A DNA stretch of 64,000 bases from Pseudomonas promysalinigenes (GTDB lineage: Bacteria; Pseudomonadota; Gammaproteobacteria; Pseudomonadales; Pseudomonadaceae): positions 3,596,001-3,660,000 of the forward strand of contig NZ_CP077094.1 of NCBI RefSeq assembly GCF_014269025.2, written 5' to 3'. Made by a program: the position numbers and the translations under genes. The notes beneath the pieces were generated by a model. It did no database searches. It worked only from the letters and a program-made list of their open reading frames with translations, and had not been told where the DNA came from. Of this stretch, positions 28,104 to 36,395 are shown one piece after another; position 1 is the stretch's first letter; every line of letters begins with the position of its first letter.

Positions 28104-28926
28104 CAGGGTCTTCGACAGTCTCGAGGCGCAGCCGCACATGGATCGGCGCGAACGGCGCATTCTGCACCAGTTCGACTAGGGATTCCTTCACCAACTCAAG
28201 GATCGCCATGAAGGTCACTACCACCCCCAGCTTACCCTCCTCAGCCCCAAACAGCTCGACGAACGGTACGAAGGCGCCGCCTTTGAGGCGCTCCAGCACA
28301 TCACTCATGCGCTCGCGAGTGGACAATGTCTCGCGACTGATCTGGTGGCTTTCGAAAAGATCATTACGGCGCATCACCTCAGCCATGGACAACAGCAGCT
28401 CTTCCAGGCTGACCTGCGGCAGCAGTTTGCGCACTTTGGCCTGCGGGGCGTCCAGGCACGGCACCACGACTTCACGGCCAACCCGAGGCAGTGCATCGAT
28501 GCCTTCGGCGGCAGCCTTGAAACGCTCGTATTCCTGCAAGCGGCGGATCAGTTCGGCGCGGGGGTCGCCCTCTTCCTCCTCAATCGCAGCCGAACGCGGC
28601 AACAGCATGCGCGACTTGATCTCGGCTAGCATGGCCGCCATTACCAGGTATTCGGCGGCCAGCTCCAGACGCACGCTTTTCATCAGCTCGACGTAGCCCA
28701 TGTACTGACGGGTGATTTCCGCCACGGGGATGTCGAGGATGTCGATGTTCTGCTTGCGGATCAGGTACAACAGCAAATCAAGCGGGCCTTCGAAGGCTTC
28801 GAGGATGACTTCGAGTGCATCTGGCGGGATATACAAATCCACCGGCATTTCAGTCAACGCTTCGCCGTAGACCAAGGCCAACTGCAATTGCTGAGGCGAG
28901 GCCTCGGGTGCCTCCACCTGGCTCAC
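28090..28926 (-). CDS. scpA: Segregation and condensation protein A
   Basis: This 278-residue kleisin subunit carries the core FEGPLDLLLYLIRKQNIDIL and DIPVAEITRQYMGYV. It bridges SMC heads and binds ScpB. No ATG fits the usual N-terminus; a GTG at 28926 overlaps the stop of the upstream yciO-like gene as GTGA, a typical coupled start, and was chosen. It overlaps scpB at its 3' end. Confidence 0.92.
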   Translation of the reverse strand: MSQVEAPEASPQQLQLALVYGEALTEMPVDLYIPPDALEVILEAFEGPLDLLLYLIRKQNIDILDIPVAEITRQYMGYVELMKSVRLELAAEYLVMAAMLAEIKSRMLLPRSAAIEEEEGDPRAELIRRLQEYERFKAAAEGIDALPRVGREVVVPCLDAPQAKVRKLLPQVSLEELLLSMAEVMRRNDLFESHQISRETLSTRERMSDVLERLKGGAFVPFVELFGAEEGKLGVVVTFMAILELVKESLVELVQNAPFAPIHVRLRLETVEDPDESE

Positions 28927-29552
28927 GCGTTGACCATGAATGGCGTCGGGTCGCCACAACCTTCGCGGATCAGTTCAGGTTCATCACCGGACAGGTCGAT
29001 GATGGTCGAAGCCTTGAGGTCGCCAAAGCCACCATCGATGACCAAGTCCACATGGTGCTCCAGGCGCTCGCGAATCTCGTAAGGGTCGGTCATCGGCTCG
29101 CTGTCACCCGGCAAGATCAGGCTCACGCTCATCAACGGCTCGCCCAGTTCGGCCAACAGCGCCAGGGTGATGGCATGATCCGGCACGCGCAGGCCGATGG
29201 TGCGGCGTTTTTCGTGCAGCAGCAGGCGCGGGACCTCGCGGGTGCCATTGAGGATGAAGGTATATGGCCCAGGCACATGGGCCTTGAGCAGACGGAACGT
29301 GCCGGTGTCGACTTTGGCATACAACCCTAATTGCGACATGTCGCAGCACATCAGCGTAAAGTTGTGAGTCTTGTCCAGGCCCCGCAGGCGGCGCACACGC
29401 TCGATCGCCGCCTTGTCGCCGATCTGGCAACCCAAGGCATAGGCCGAGTCGGTCGGGTAGACCACCACCCCGCCCTTGCGGATGATTTCTACTGCCTGAC
29501 GGATCAGGCGCGGTTGGGGGTTCTCCGGATGAATCTGGAAAAATTGGCTCAC
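28923..29552 (-). CDS. yciO: YciO-type Sua5/YrdC-family protein
   Basis: This 209-residue protein has the Sua5/YrdC/YciO fold signature (GGVVVYPTDSAYALGCQIGD and PGPYTFILNG). True TsaC/Sua5 proteins make threonylcarbamoyl-AMP for tRNA modification; the YciO branch has a less certain role. The GTG at 29552 is supported by AGGA seven bases upstream and by the family N-terminus (MSQFFQIHPENPQ). It lies 13 bp after the PHP gene and overlaps scpA by 4 bp. Confidence 0.88.
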   Translation of the reverse strand: MSQFFQIHPENPQPRLIRQAVEIIRKGGVVVYPTDSAYALGCQIGDKAAIERVRRLRGLDKTHNFTLMCCDMSQLGLYAKVDTGTFRLLKAHVPGPYTFILNGTREVPRLLLHEKRRTIGLRVPDHAITLALLAELGEPLMSVSLILPGDSEPMTDPYEIRERLEHHVDLVIDGGFGDLKASTIIDLSGDEPELIREGCGDPTPFMVNA

Positions 29553-29565
29553 GAAGTCATCCTGT

Positions 29566-30426
29566 TCAAAGCGCCATAGGCTGTTCATGACTGAATCGAC
29601 GCCACAGAGGTGGCAGGTCCTCGGGCAATGGCCGATAGGCACCGATCTCGCCCCAGGTGCCGGGGCCGTGGAAATCGCTGCCAGCACTTGCCAGCAGGCC
29701 GAACTCACGGGTCAGGATGGACATAGTGCCCACCTGCTCGGCAGGCATCATCCCGTTGACGACTTCAAGTGCCTGCCCTCCTGCCTGAATATAGTCGGCA
29801 ATCAGGCGCCTGCGCTTGCTGCGCGTCAGTTCGTAATGCATAGGGTGGGCAAGGCTCACCCATGCTTTGGACTGGCGCAGGGTGGCGACAGTTTCTTCGA
29901 GGGTTGGCCAATGCTGTTTGACATCGCCCAGTTTGCCGGCGCCCAGCCACTTGCGAAAGGCCTCGCCGCGGTCCTTGGCATGGCCGACACGCACCAGAAA
30001 TTCGGCGAAATGCGGGCGGGCTGGAGCGTTGGCGCTGTCGCCCAATTCCTGCTGCACGGCTCTGGCCCCCTCGAGGGCGCCTGGCATGCCCTTGGCCGCC
30101 AACCGTTTGTCGATTTCTTCGGCGCGAAGCCAACGCCCCCGGTGCAAGGCCTCGATAGCCTCCAGCAATGGGGGCGCATCGAGCGGAAAATCGTAGCCCA
30201 GCACGTGAATGGTCGCACCACCCCAGGTGCACGATAGCTCAACCCCGCTGACCCAGTGCATGCCGTGCGCCGCGCAGGCCTGGCGTGCCTCGGGCAGGCC
30301 TTCGAGGGTGTCGTGGTCGGTCAGTGCCAGCGTTTGCACCCCGTGCTCATGGGCCCGGGCGACCAGGTCCGTGGGCGACAGGGCGCCATCGGAGGCCGTG
30401 CTGTGACAGTGCAGATCAACATTCAT
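29566..30426 (-). CDS. rnm: PHP-domain 5'-3' exoribonuclease (RNase AM/YciV type)
   Basis: This 286-residue protein begins [14 protein letters not shown], the metal-binding HxH start of PHP phosphoesterases, and contains [11 protein letters not shown] and later [10 protein letters not shown], which supply further metal ligands. The E. coli homologue YciV/TrpH acts as a 5'-to-3' exonuclease that trims rRNA 5' ends and degrades short RNAs. It leads the rnm-yciO-scpA-scpB cluster and is divergent from yciB, whose coding start is only 67 bp away. Confidence 0.88.
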   Translation of the reverse strand: MNVDLHCHSTASDGALSPTDLVARAHEHGVQTLALTDHDTLEGLPEARQACAAHGMHWVSGVELSCTWGGATIHVLGYDFPLDAPPLLEAIEALHRGRWLRAEEIDKRLAAKGMPGALEGARAVQQELGDSANAPARPHFAEFLVRVGHAKDRGEAFRKWLGAGKLGDVKQHWPTLEETVATLRQSKAWVSLAHPMHYELTRSKRRRLIADYIQAGGQALEVVNGMMPAEQVGTMSILTREFGLLASAGSDFHGPGTWGEIGAYRPLPEDLPPLWRRFSHEQPMAL

Positions 30427-30493
30427 GGAGGAGCGCTTTCGCTGGAATCGATGTTTGTTATTATGCCGTCACATCCCGATTCTGGCTGCCATT

Positions 30494-31087
30494 GTGAAAC
30501 AATTCATCGATTTCATCCCGCTGCTGCTGTTCTTCATCGTCTACAAGCTTGACCCACGGCCTATGGAGGTCGCTGGCCACAGCTTCGAATTCGGCGGTAT
30601 CTACAGTGCCACAGCGGTACTGATCGTCAGTTCGCTGGTGGTGTACGGTGCCCTGTTCCTGCGCCAGCGCACGCTGGAGAAAGGTCAGTGGCTTACCCTG
30701 ATCGCCTGCTTGGTGTTCGGCGGCCTTACCTTGACGTTCCATAGCGAAACCTTCCTCAAATGGAAGGCACCGGTGGTCAATTGGCTGTTCGCCCTTGCCT
30801 TCGCCGGGAGCCACTTCATCGGCGACCGGGTATTGATCAAGCGCATCATGGGCCATGCGCTGACCCTCCCCGACGCCATCTGGTCACGCCTGAACGTGGC
30901 GTGGGTCGTTTTCTTCGTTTTCTGCGGTGCCGCCAACCTGTTCGTAGCCTTTACCTTCCAGGAATTCTGGGTGGACTTCAAAGTCTTCGGCAGCCTGGGC
31001 ATGACCGTGCTCTTCCTGGTGGCGCAGGGCGTATACCTGTCCCGTCACCTGCACGATGAACCTTCCCCTTCCAAACCCAAGGATTGA
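30494..31087 (+). CDS. yciB: Inner membrane septation protein A family (YciB)
   Basis: This 197-residue protein has five to six membrane segments and the family start [19 protein letters not shown]. YciB proteins influence envelope integrity and cell division and interact with elongation and division proteins; the mechanism is unclear. A GTG at 30494 gives the usual length; the frame stays open further upstream but would add non-conserved residues and run into the rnm start region. yciI begins just after its stop. Confidence 0.9.
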   Translation: MKQFIDFIPLLLFFIVYKLDPRPMEVAGHSFEFGGIYSATAVLIVSSLVVYGALFLRQRTLEKGQWLTLIACLVFGGLTLTFHSETFLKWKAPVVNWLFALAFAGSHFIGDRVLIKRIMGHALTLPDAIWSRLNVAWVVFFVFCGAANLFVAFTFQEFWVDFKVFGSLGMTVLFLVAQGVYLSRHLHDEPSPSKPKD

Positions 31088-31088
31088 C

Positions 31089-31388
31089 ATGCTCTACGCC
31101 ATCATCGCCAGCGACGTCGCGAACTCCCTGGAAAAACGCCTGGCCGCCCGGCCTGCACACATCGAGCGCCTGCAGCAGCTCAAGGCTGAAGGCCGCGTGG
31201 TGCTGGCCGGTCCGCACCCGGCCATCGACAGCAACGACCCAGGCGAAGCTGGCTTCAGTGGCAGCCTGATCGTCGCTGAGTTCGACTCCCTCACCGCTGC
31301 CCAGGCCTGGGCCGATGCCGACCCGTATATCGCCGCGGGTGTCTACGACAAAGTGATCGTCAAGCCTTTCAAGCAAGTCCTGCCTTGA
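31089..31388 (+). CDS. yciI: YciI-family protein
   Basis: This 99-residue protein with a ferredoxin-like alpha/beta fold starts [18 protein letters not shown] and keeps the conserved segment [20 protein letters not shown] with its His-Asp pair. The YciI family may act as small dehydratase-like enzymes or hydrolases; no reaction is established. It follows yciB by one base, so the two are co-transcribed, as in many gammaproteobacteria. Confidence 0.9.
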   Translation: MLYAIIASDVANSLEKRLAARPAHIERLQQLKAEGRVVLAGPHPAIDSNDPGEAGFSGSLIVAEFDSLTAAQAWADADPYIAAGVYDKVIVKPFKQVLP

Positions 31389-31519
31389 CCTGCACCCGCG
31401 TCGCCGGTCAAGCCGGCGGCGTGGCACATGCGCTGCAATTGCACACTCGTGCTCAGTCTGCGGTATCTTTGCCACTGGCGGACACCGTAGACGCCGTCAA
31501 TGGTTGAATTGAGTGAGTC

Positions 31520-32197
31520 ATGAGCGAGCTGTTACTGATTGATGATGACCAGGAACTCTGCGAGCTGCTCGGCAGCTGGCTGACCCAGGAGGGGTTTGCG
31601 GTACGCGCCTGCCACGATGGCCAGAGCGCGCGCCAGGCGCTTGCCGAACAGGCACCGGCGGCAGTCGTACTGGATGTGATGCTGCCCGACGGCAGCGGCC
31701 TTGAGCTGCTCAAGCAATTGCGCAGCGAACACGCCGAGCTCCCGGTGCTGATGTTGTCGGCACGGGGCGAACCCCTGGACCGCATTCTGGGCCTTGAACT
31801 GGGCGCTGACGACTACCTGGCCAAGCCCTGCGACCCCCGCGAGCTCACCGCCCGCCTGCGTGCCGTGCTGCGCCGCAGCCACCCCACGGCCACCGCTACC
31901 CAGTTGGAAATCGGTGACCTTGCCTTCAGCCCGGTGCGCGGCGTGGTCAGCATAGAGGGTCGCGACATGAGCCTGACGCTGTCTGAAAGCCGTATCCTCG
32001 AAGCGCTTCTGCGTCAGCCTGGCGAGCCGCTGGACAAGCAGGAACTGGCACAGATAGCCCTGGGCCGCAAGCTGACCCTGTATGACCGCAGCCTGGACAT
32101 GCATGTGAGCAACCTGCGCAAGAAGGTCGGCCCCCACGCCGACGGGCGCCCAAGGATTGTGGCATTGCGCAGCCGCGGCTACTACTACAGCTTGTAA
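31520..32197 (+). CDS. CpxR-like response regulator
   Basis: This 225-residue OmpR/PhoB-family regulator has a receiver domain (about 1-115) with the acidic pocket LLIDDDQE, the phosphoacceptor aspartate in VVLDVMLPDGSG, and the conserved lysine in DDYLAKPCDPREL. A winged-helix DNA-binding domain follows (about 130-225, ending RSRGYYYSL). It most resembles CpxR/RstA. It precedes a Spy/CpxP-like gene and a CpxA-like kinase, forming an envelope-stress module. A CpxR-type box lies just after its stop codon. Confidence 0.9.
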   Translation: MSELLLIDDDQELCELLGSWLTQEGFAVRACHDGQSARQALAEQAPAAVVLDVMLPDGSGLELLKQLRSEHAELPVLMLSARGEPLDRILGLELGADDYLAKPCDPRELTARLRAVLRRSHPTATATQLEIGDLAFSPVRGVVSIEGRDMSLTLSESRILEALLRQPGEPLDKQELAQIALGRKLTLYDRSLDMHVSNLRKKVGPHADGRPRIVALRSRGYYYSL

Positions 32198-32224
32198 ACC
32201 GTCATGGGGCCGCCCGCGCCCCAT

Positions 32225-32246
32225 CTTTACCCTGCCTTTACCCTGC
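32225..32246 (-). promoter_or_regulatory. CpxR-type box upstream of the Spy/CpxP-like gene
   Basis: The plus strand holds two exact tandem copies of CTTTACCCTGC. On the minus strand this contains GTAAA-N6-GTAAA, the pattern of the E. coli CpxR box. It lies 28 bp after the regulator stop and 76 bp before the start of the Spy/CpxP-like gene. Confidence 0.6.
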
Positions 32247-32321
32247 ACTGACGGCGCTTGACCTTGATCTCCCTAGACTGGGCTCATCCGGTAGCAACCG
32301 GCCCATGAAAGGAGAGACACC

Positions 32322-32738
32322 ATGCGCAAGACCCTTATCGCTCTGATGTTCGCCGCCGCCCTGCCGACCGTGGCCATGGCAATGCCTGATGGCGGCCCAC
32401 GCCACGAAGGCCCGCACCATCGCGGTGACGCAGCCTTTGCGCAACTGGATCTGAGCCGCGATCAACGCCAGCAGATCGGCAAGCTGATGGGCGAGCAAAT
32501 GCAGAACCGCCGGGCAATCACCGAGCGCTATCTGAACAAGCTGCCAGCAGCCGACCAGAAAGCCATGAAAGACGAGCTCAAGGCCAGCCACGACAAGACC
32601 GACAGCCAAGTGCGGGCGCTGCTCAAGCCTGACCAGCAGAAGAAGTTCGACGAACTGCAGAAAGAACGCGAAGCACGCAAAGCTGAATGGAAAGAGTTCC
32701 AGGCCTGGAAAGCTGAAAAAGCCGCCAAGGCCCAGTAA
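32322..32738 (+). CDS. Spy/CpxP-like periplasmic protein
   Basis: This 138-residue protein has a signal peptide (MRKTLIALMFAAALPTVAMA) and a Lys/Gln/Glu-rich helical mature part with the LTxxQ-family features (FAQLDLSRDQRQQIGKLMGE and LLKPDQQKKFDEL). Spy and CpxP are cradle-shaped periplasmic chaperones; CpxP also restrains the CpxA kinase. Its place between regulator and kinase genes suggests a feedback role. A strong AAAGGAGAG ribosome site precedes it and a terminator-like hairpin follows it. Confidence 0.85.
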   Translation: MRKTLIALMFAAALPTVAMAMPDGGPRHEGPHHRGDAAFAQLDLSRDQRQQIGKLMGEQMQNRRAITERYLNKLPAADQKAMKDELKASHDKTDSQVRALLKPDQQKKFDELQKEREARKAEWKEFQAWKAEKAAKAQ

Positions 32739-32752
32739 GCTGTCCCTCTGTA

Positions 32753-32784
32753 CCCGGCCCGCCCTCCAGCGGGCCGGGCTTTTC
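32753..32784 (+). terminator. Hairpin and T-rich tract between chaperone and kinase genes
   Basis: CCCGGCCCGC (32753-32762) pairs perfectly with GCGGGCCGGG (32769-32778) around a 6-nt loop, followed by CTTTTC. It ends just before the kinase ribosome site at 32791. It probably lets only part of transcription reach the kinase gene. Confidence 0.7.
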
Positions 32785-32801
32785 TCGTTTAGGAGGTGCT
32801 C

Positions 32802-34136
32802 TTGCGTTCCTTGTTCTGGCGCATCCTGGCCAGCTTCTGGCTGGCCATCGCCTTGGTTGCGGGCCTGTCGATCCTTTTGGGCCACATGCTCAATCAGGAC
32901 GCCTGGATTCTTAGCCGCCACCCGGGCCTTAAAAACATGGCCAGCCAGTGGGCTCAGCATTATGAGCATGAGGGCCTGGAGTCCGCTCAAGCCTTCCTGG
33001 AGCAACGCAAGCAGCGCTACAAGATTGATGTACAGGTGCTCGACGACAGCGGCGACGCCGTGGTGCCCGGCACCTTCCCGCGCCGCGCCGCCGCCTTCGA
33101 GGCCCGTCAGCATAATGACGAGCGGCGCCTGCCGTGGCGGCGCTTGACCGAGGAATACACCAGCCCCACTACAGGCGAAACTTACCTGCTGATCTACCGC
33201 ATCCCGCACCCGGAGCTTGACGCCTGGCACCGCGACAGCCTGCTTTGGCCTTTGAGTGCGCTGGGCATCGCATTGGTCGTGCTGACCTTATTCAGCCTGC
33301 TCGTCACGTTGTCCATCACCCGCCCGCTCAGCCGCCTGCGCGGCGCCGTGCACGACCTCGGCCAGGCCACGTACCAGCAGAACAGCCTCGCTCGCCTGGC
33401 CGCGCGGCGAGACGAGTTCGGCGTGCTGGCCACAGACTTCAACAAGATGGGCGCGCGCCTGCAAAGCCTGATCGGCAGCCAGCGCCAACTGTTGCGCGAC
33501 GTGTCCCACGAGCTGCGTTCGCCCCTGGCGCGCCTGCGCATCGCCTTGGCCCTGGCCGAGCGCGCCGAAACCGAACAGCGCCAGGCGCTGTGGCCACGCC
33601 TGACCCGTGAGTGCGACCGCCTGGAAGACCTGATCAGCGAGATTTTGACGCTGGCCAGGGTCGATGCCGAGCAAGCCCACGCCGAGCCGGTGGACATCAA
33701 CGCGCTGCTTGGCAGCGTGCGCAAGGACGCCCAACTCAGCGCCCCGGAACAGGAAGTGAAGCTTGAGGCTCAGCCTGGGCTGACACTGCAAGGCTGGCCG
33801 ACTCTGATAGAGCGTGCGGTGGACAATCTGCTACGCAACGCACTGCGCTTCAACCCTGCCGGGCAACCGATCGAAATCAGCGCCAGGCGCGAGCAGGAGA
33901 AAGTCGTGCTGAGCGTGCGTGACCATGGCCCGGGGGCTGCTCCGGAGCACCTGGCGCAAATGGGTGAGCCGTTCTTCCGGGCCCCAGGGCAAGAAGCCGC
34001 AGGCCATGGGCTGGGCCTTGCGATTGCGCGCAAGGCCGCTGAGCGCCATGGCGGCGGCCTGGTATTGGAGAATCACCCCCAAGGCGGGTTCGTGGCCCGT
34101 CTGGAGTTGCCGCTAACCGTGACGACTGGCAGTTAA
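32802..34136 (+). CDS. CpxA-like sensor histidine kinase
   Basis: This 444-residue kinase has an N-terminal membrane segment (about 5-30), a periplasmic domain of about 115 residues, a second membrane segment (about 148-170), a HAMP domain, the phosphoacceptor segment RDVSHELRSPLARLRIAL and an ATP-binding domain with NLLRNALRF, DHGPGA and GHGLGLAI. The start is a TTG at 32802: AGGAGG at 32791-32796 is spaced five bases from it, while the GTG at 32796 overlaps the Shine-Dalgarno itself. It should phosphorylate the regulator at 31520-32197. Confidence 0.9.
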   Translation: MRSLFWRILASFWLAIALVAGLSILLGHMLNQDAWILSRHPGLKNMASQWAQHYEHEGLESAQAFLEQRKQRYKIDVQVLDDSGDAVVPGTFPRRAAAFEARQHNDERRLPWRRLTEEYTSPTTGETYLLIYRIPHPELDAWHRDSLLWPLSALGIALVVLTLFSLLVTLSITRPLSRLRGAVHDLGQATYQQNSLARLAARRDEFGVLATDFNKMGARLQSLIGSQRQLLRDVSHELRSPLARLRIALALAERAETEQRQALWPRLTRECDRLEDLISEILTLARVDAEQAHAEPVDINALLGSVRKDAQLSAPEQEVKLEAQPGLTLQGWPTLIERAVDNLLRNALRFNPAGQPIEISARREQEKVVLSVRDHGPGAAPEHLAQMGEPFFRAPGQEAAGHGLGLAIARKAAERHGGGLVLENHPQGGFVARLELPLTVTTGS

Positions 34137-34149
34137 GCGAGGCTGGCCT

Positions 34150-34271
34150 GGCCGGCCTCTTCGCGGGTGAACCCGCTTGCACGGGCAGAAACGGCCCGAC
34201 CATATGGCGGTAGCAGCAGCTCACGCCCAAACCTGCGCAGCCACTGTGCAAGCGGGTTCATGCGCGAAGCT
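34150..34271. repeat. Inverted pair of REP elements
   Basis: GCCTCTTCGCGGGTGAACCC at about 34156-34175 and its inverted relative ending TGCGCGAAGC (34246-34270) flank about 60 bp of other sequence. This is the BIME-like arrangement common between convergent P. putida genes, here the kinase and the nitroreductase. Confidence 0.7.
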
Positions 34272-34280
34272 TCCAACCCA

Positions 34281-34838
34281 TCACGCGCCCCAAACGCTCA
34301 CGAAATCTGCGGTTTCCAGAACCGGCGCCGTGCGCGGCTCGGTCAGCGGAGTACCGACATAGAGGTAACCGATCAATTCTTCGTTCTCGGCCAAGCCCAG
34401 GCCTTGATGAACGTGCGCATCAAAGGCCATATCGCCCGTGCGCCACACCGCGCCAATTCCCTGGGCATGGGCCGCAATCAGAATGCCGTGGGCGGCACAA
34501 CCTGCGGCCAGACGCTGCTCAGACTTTGGAACCTTGAAGTGGTCTTGCAGCTTGGCGATCACCACGATCAACAGCGGCGCGCGCAGCGGCCTTGCACGGG
34601 CCTTGTCCAACGCAGCCGGGCTCGCATCGCCCTTGTTCTGCAACGCCTGGGCGAACAGTTCACCGAGCTTTTCACGGCCCTGACCTTCAATGGTCAAAAA
34701 GCGCCACGGCCGCAGCTGGCCGTGGTCCGGCGCCCTGAGCGCGGCCTGGAACAGCGCCTCGCGCTGCGCCTGATTGGGCGCAGGCTCGGTCAGGCGTGGC
34801 ACGGAAACACGGTTGAGCAATGCGTCGAGAGCCTCCAT
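34281..34838 (-). CDS. Nitroreductase-family protein (YdjA-like)
   Basis: This 185-residue protein is a short nitroreductase-fold FMN enzyme. Visible features are the FMN-binding start region RVSVPRLTEPAPN, APDHGQLRPWRF and IGAVWRTGDMAFD, which match the YdjA branch of NAD(P)H-dependent oxidoreductases. The physiological substrate is unknown. It is a single gene between the Cpx-like module and trkH, converging on the kinase across a REP pair. Confidence 0.85.
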   Translation of the reverse strand: MEALDALLNRVSVPRLTEPAPNQAQREALFQAALRAPDHGQLRPWRFLTIEGQGREKLGELFAQALQNKGDASPAALDKARARPLRAPLLIVVIAKLQDHFKVPKSEQRLAAGCAAHGILIAAHAQGIGAVWRTGDMAFDAHVHQGLGLAENEELIGYLYVGTPLTEPRTAPVLETADFVSVWGA

Positions 34839-34940
34839 CGGCTACCCTCCTGGCAGGTAAATGTGCAGCCATTCTAGCGTTTACATCATCAGGACCATAG
34901 GTAGAATGGCGCCCTTCCGTTTCGAGCCCGAGCAGATCAC

Positions 34941-36395
34941 ATGGCGTTGCCGACCTTAAGGATCATTGGTTTCATCATCGGCATCTTCCTGATCACCCTG
35001 GCCGTCGGCATGGCCGTGCCCATGGCGACCCTGGTGATCTTCGAACGCACCCGCGACATGCCCTCGTTTCTGTGGTCCAGCCTGATTACCTTCATCGCAG
35101 GCCTGGCCTTGGTCGTGCAGGGGCGCCCCGAGCACGTTCACCTGCGCCCGCGGGACATGTACCTGTTGACGGTCAGCAGCTGGGTTGTGGTGTGCATTTT
35201 CGCCGCGCTGCCATTCCTGCTGACCCAGCACATCAGCTACACCGACGCATTCTTCGAAAGCATGTCCGGCATCACCGCCACTGGCGCAACGGTGCTGAGC
35301 GGGCTGGACAACATGTCGCCAGGCATCTTGATGTGGCGCTCGATGCTGCACTGGCTCGGAGGTATCGGCTTTATCGCCATGGCCGTGGCCATTCTGCCGC
35401 TGCTGCGCATCGGCGGCATGCGGTTGTTCCAGACCGAGTCGTCCGACCGCTCGGAAAAGGTCATGCCCCGCTCTCATATGGTGGCCAAGTCGATCGTCAG
35501 CGTGTACGTGGGCTTCTCGATTCTGGGAGCACTGGCTTTCTGGTGGGCCGGTATGACCCCGTTCGATGCCATCAACCACGCCATGTCGGCCATCTCCACT
35601 GGCGGTTTCTCCACCTCCGACCAGTCGCTTGCCAAGTGGGACATCCCAGCGGTGCACTGGGTAGCGGTGGTGGTAATGATCCTCGGCAGCCTGCCCTTCA
35701 CCCTGTACGTAGCGACCCTGCGCGGCAATCGCAGGGCATTGTTGCGCGACCAGCAGGTTCAGGGCCTGCTGGGCATGCTGGTGGTGACATGGCTGGTGCT
35801 CGGCACCTGGTACTGGTACACCACCAACGTTCATTGGCTCGACGCCTTGCGCCACGTCGCGCTCAACGTGACGTCGGTGGTCACAACCACAGGCTTCGCC
35901 TTGGGCGACTACAGCCTGTGGGGCAACTTCTCGCTGATGCTGTTCTTCTACCTGGGCTTTGTCGGCGGCTGCTCCGGCTCGACAGCCGGCGGTATCAAGA
36001 TCTTCCGCTTCCAGGTGGCCTACATTCTGCTCAAGGCCAGCCTCAACCAGCTTATCCACCCGCGTGCAGTGATCAAGCAGAAGTACAACGGTCATCGGTT
36101 GGACGAAGAGATCGTGCGCTCGATTCTGACCTTCTCGTTCTTCTTTGCCATCACTATCTGCGTGATGGCATTGCTGCTGTCGCTGCTGGGCGTGGATTGG
36201 ATGACGGCACTGACCGGTGCTGCCGGCACGGTATCGGGCGTAGGTCCGGGGCTGGGCGAGGTGGTTGGCCCATCTGGCAATTACTCGACGCTACCAGACG
36301 CCGCCAAGTGGATTCTTGCCACCGGCATGTTGCTCGGCCGCCTGGAGATCATCACGGTGCTGGTGTTGTGTATGCCGGCGTTCTGGCGTCACTGA
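34941..36395 (+). CDS. trkH: Potassium uptake protein TrkH
   Basis: This 484-residue membrane protein has the four selectivity-filter repeats of the Trk/Ktr family: MSGITATGATVL, MSAISTGGFSTSD, VTSVVTTTGFALGDY and AAGTVSGVGPGLGEV. It forms the ion-conducting subunit of the Trk system, gated by cytoplasmic TrkA encoded elsewhere. The last 44 bp overlap the 3' end of the convergent AraC gene, with no room for a terminator between them. Confidence 0.95.
   Translation: MALPTLRIIGFIIGIFLITLAVGMAVPMATLVIFERTRDMPSFLWSSLITFIAGLALVVQGRPEHVHLRPRDMYLLTVSSWVVVCIFAALPFLLTQHISYTDAFFESMSGITATGATVLSGLDNMSPGILMWRSMLHWLGGIGFIAMAVAILPLLRIGGMRLFQTESSDRSEKVMPRSHMVAKSIVSVYVGFSILGALAFWWAGMTPFDAINHAMSAISTGGFSTSDQSLAKWDIPAVHWVAVVVMILGSLPFTLYVATLRGNRRALLRDQQVQGLLGMLVVTWLVLGTWYWYTTNVHWLDALRHVALNVTSVVTTTGFALGDYSLWGNFSLMLFFYLGFVGGCSGSTAGGIKIFRFQVAYILLKASLNQLIHPRAVIKQKYNGHRLDEEIVRSILTFSFFFAITICVMALLLSLLGVDWMTALTGAAGTVSGVGPGLGEVVGPSGNYSTLPDAAKWILATGMLLGRLEIITVLVLCMPAFWRH

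Noticed and set aside
32238..33230. 330-codon minus-strand frame over the chaperone and kinase genes
   Set aside because: It spans two recognised plus-strand genes and their terminator, with no protein family resemblance.
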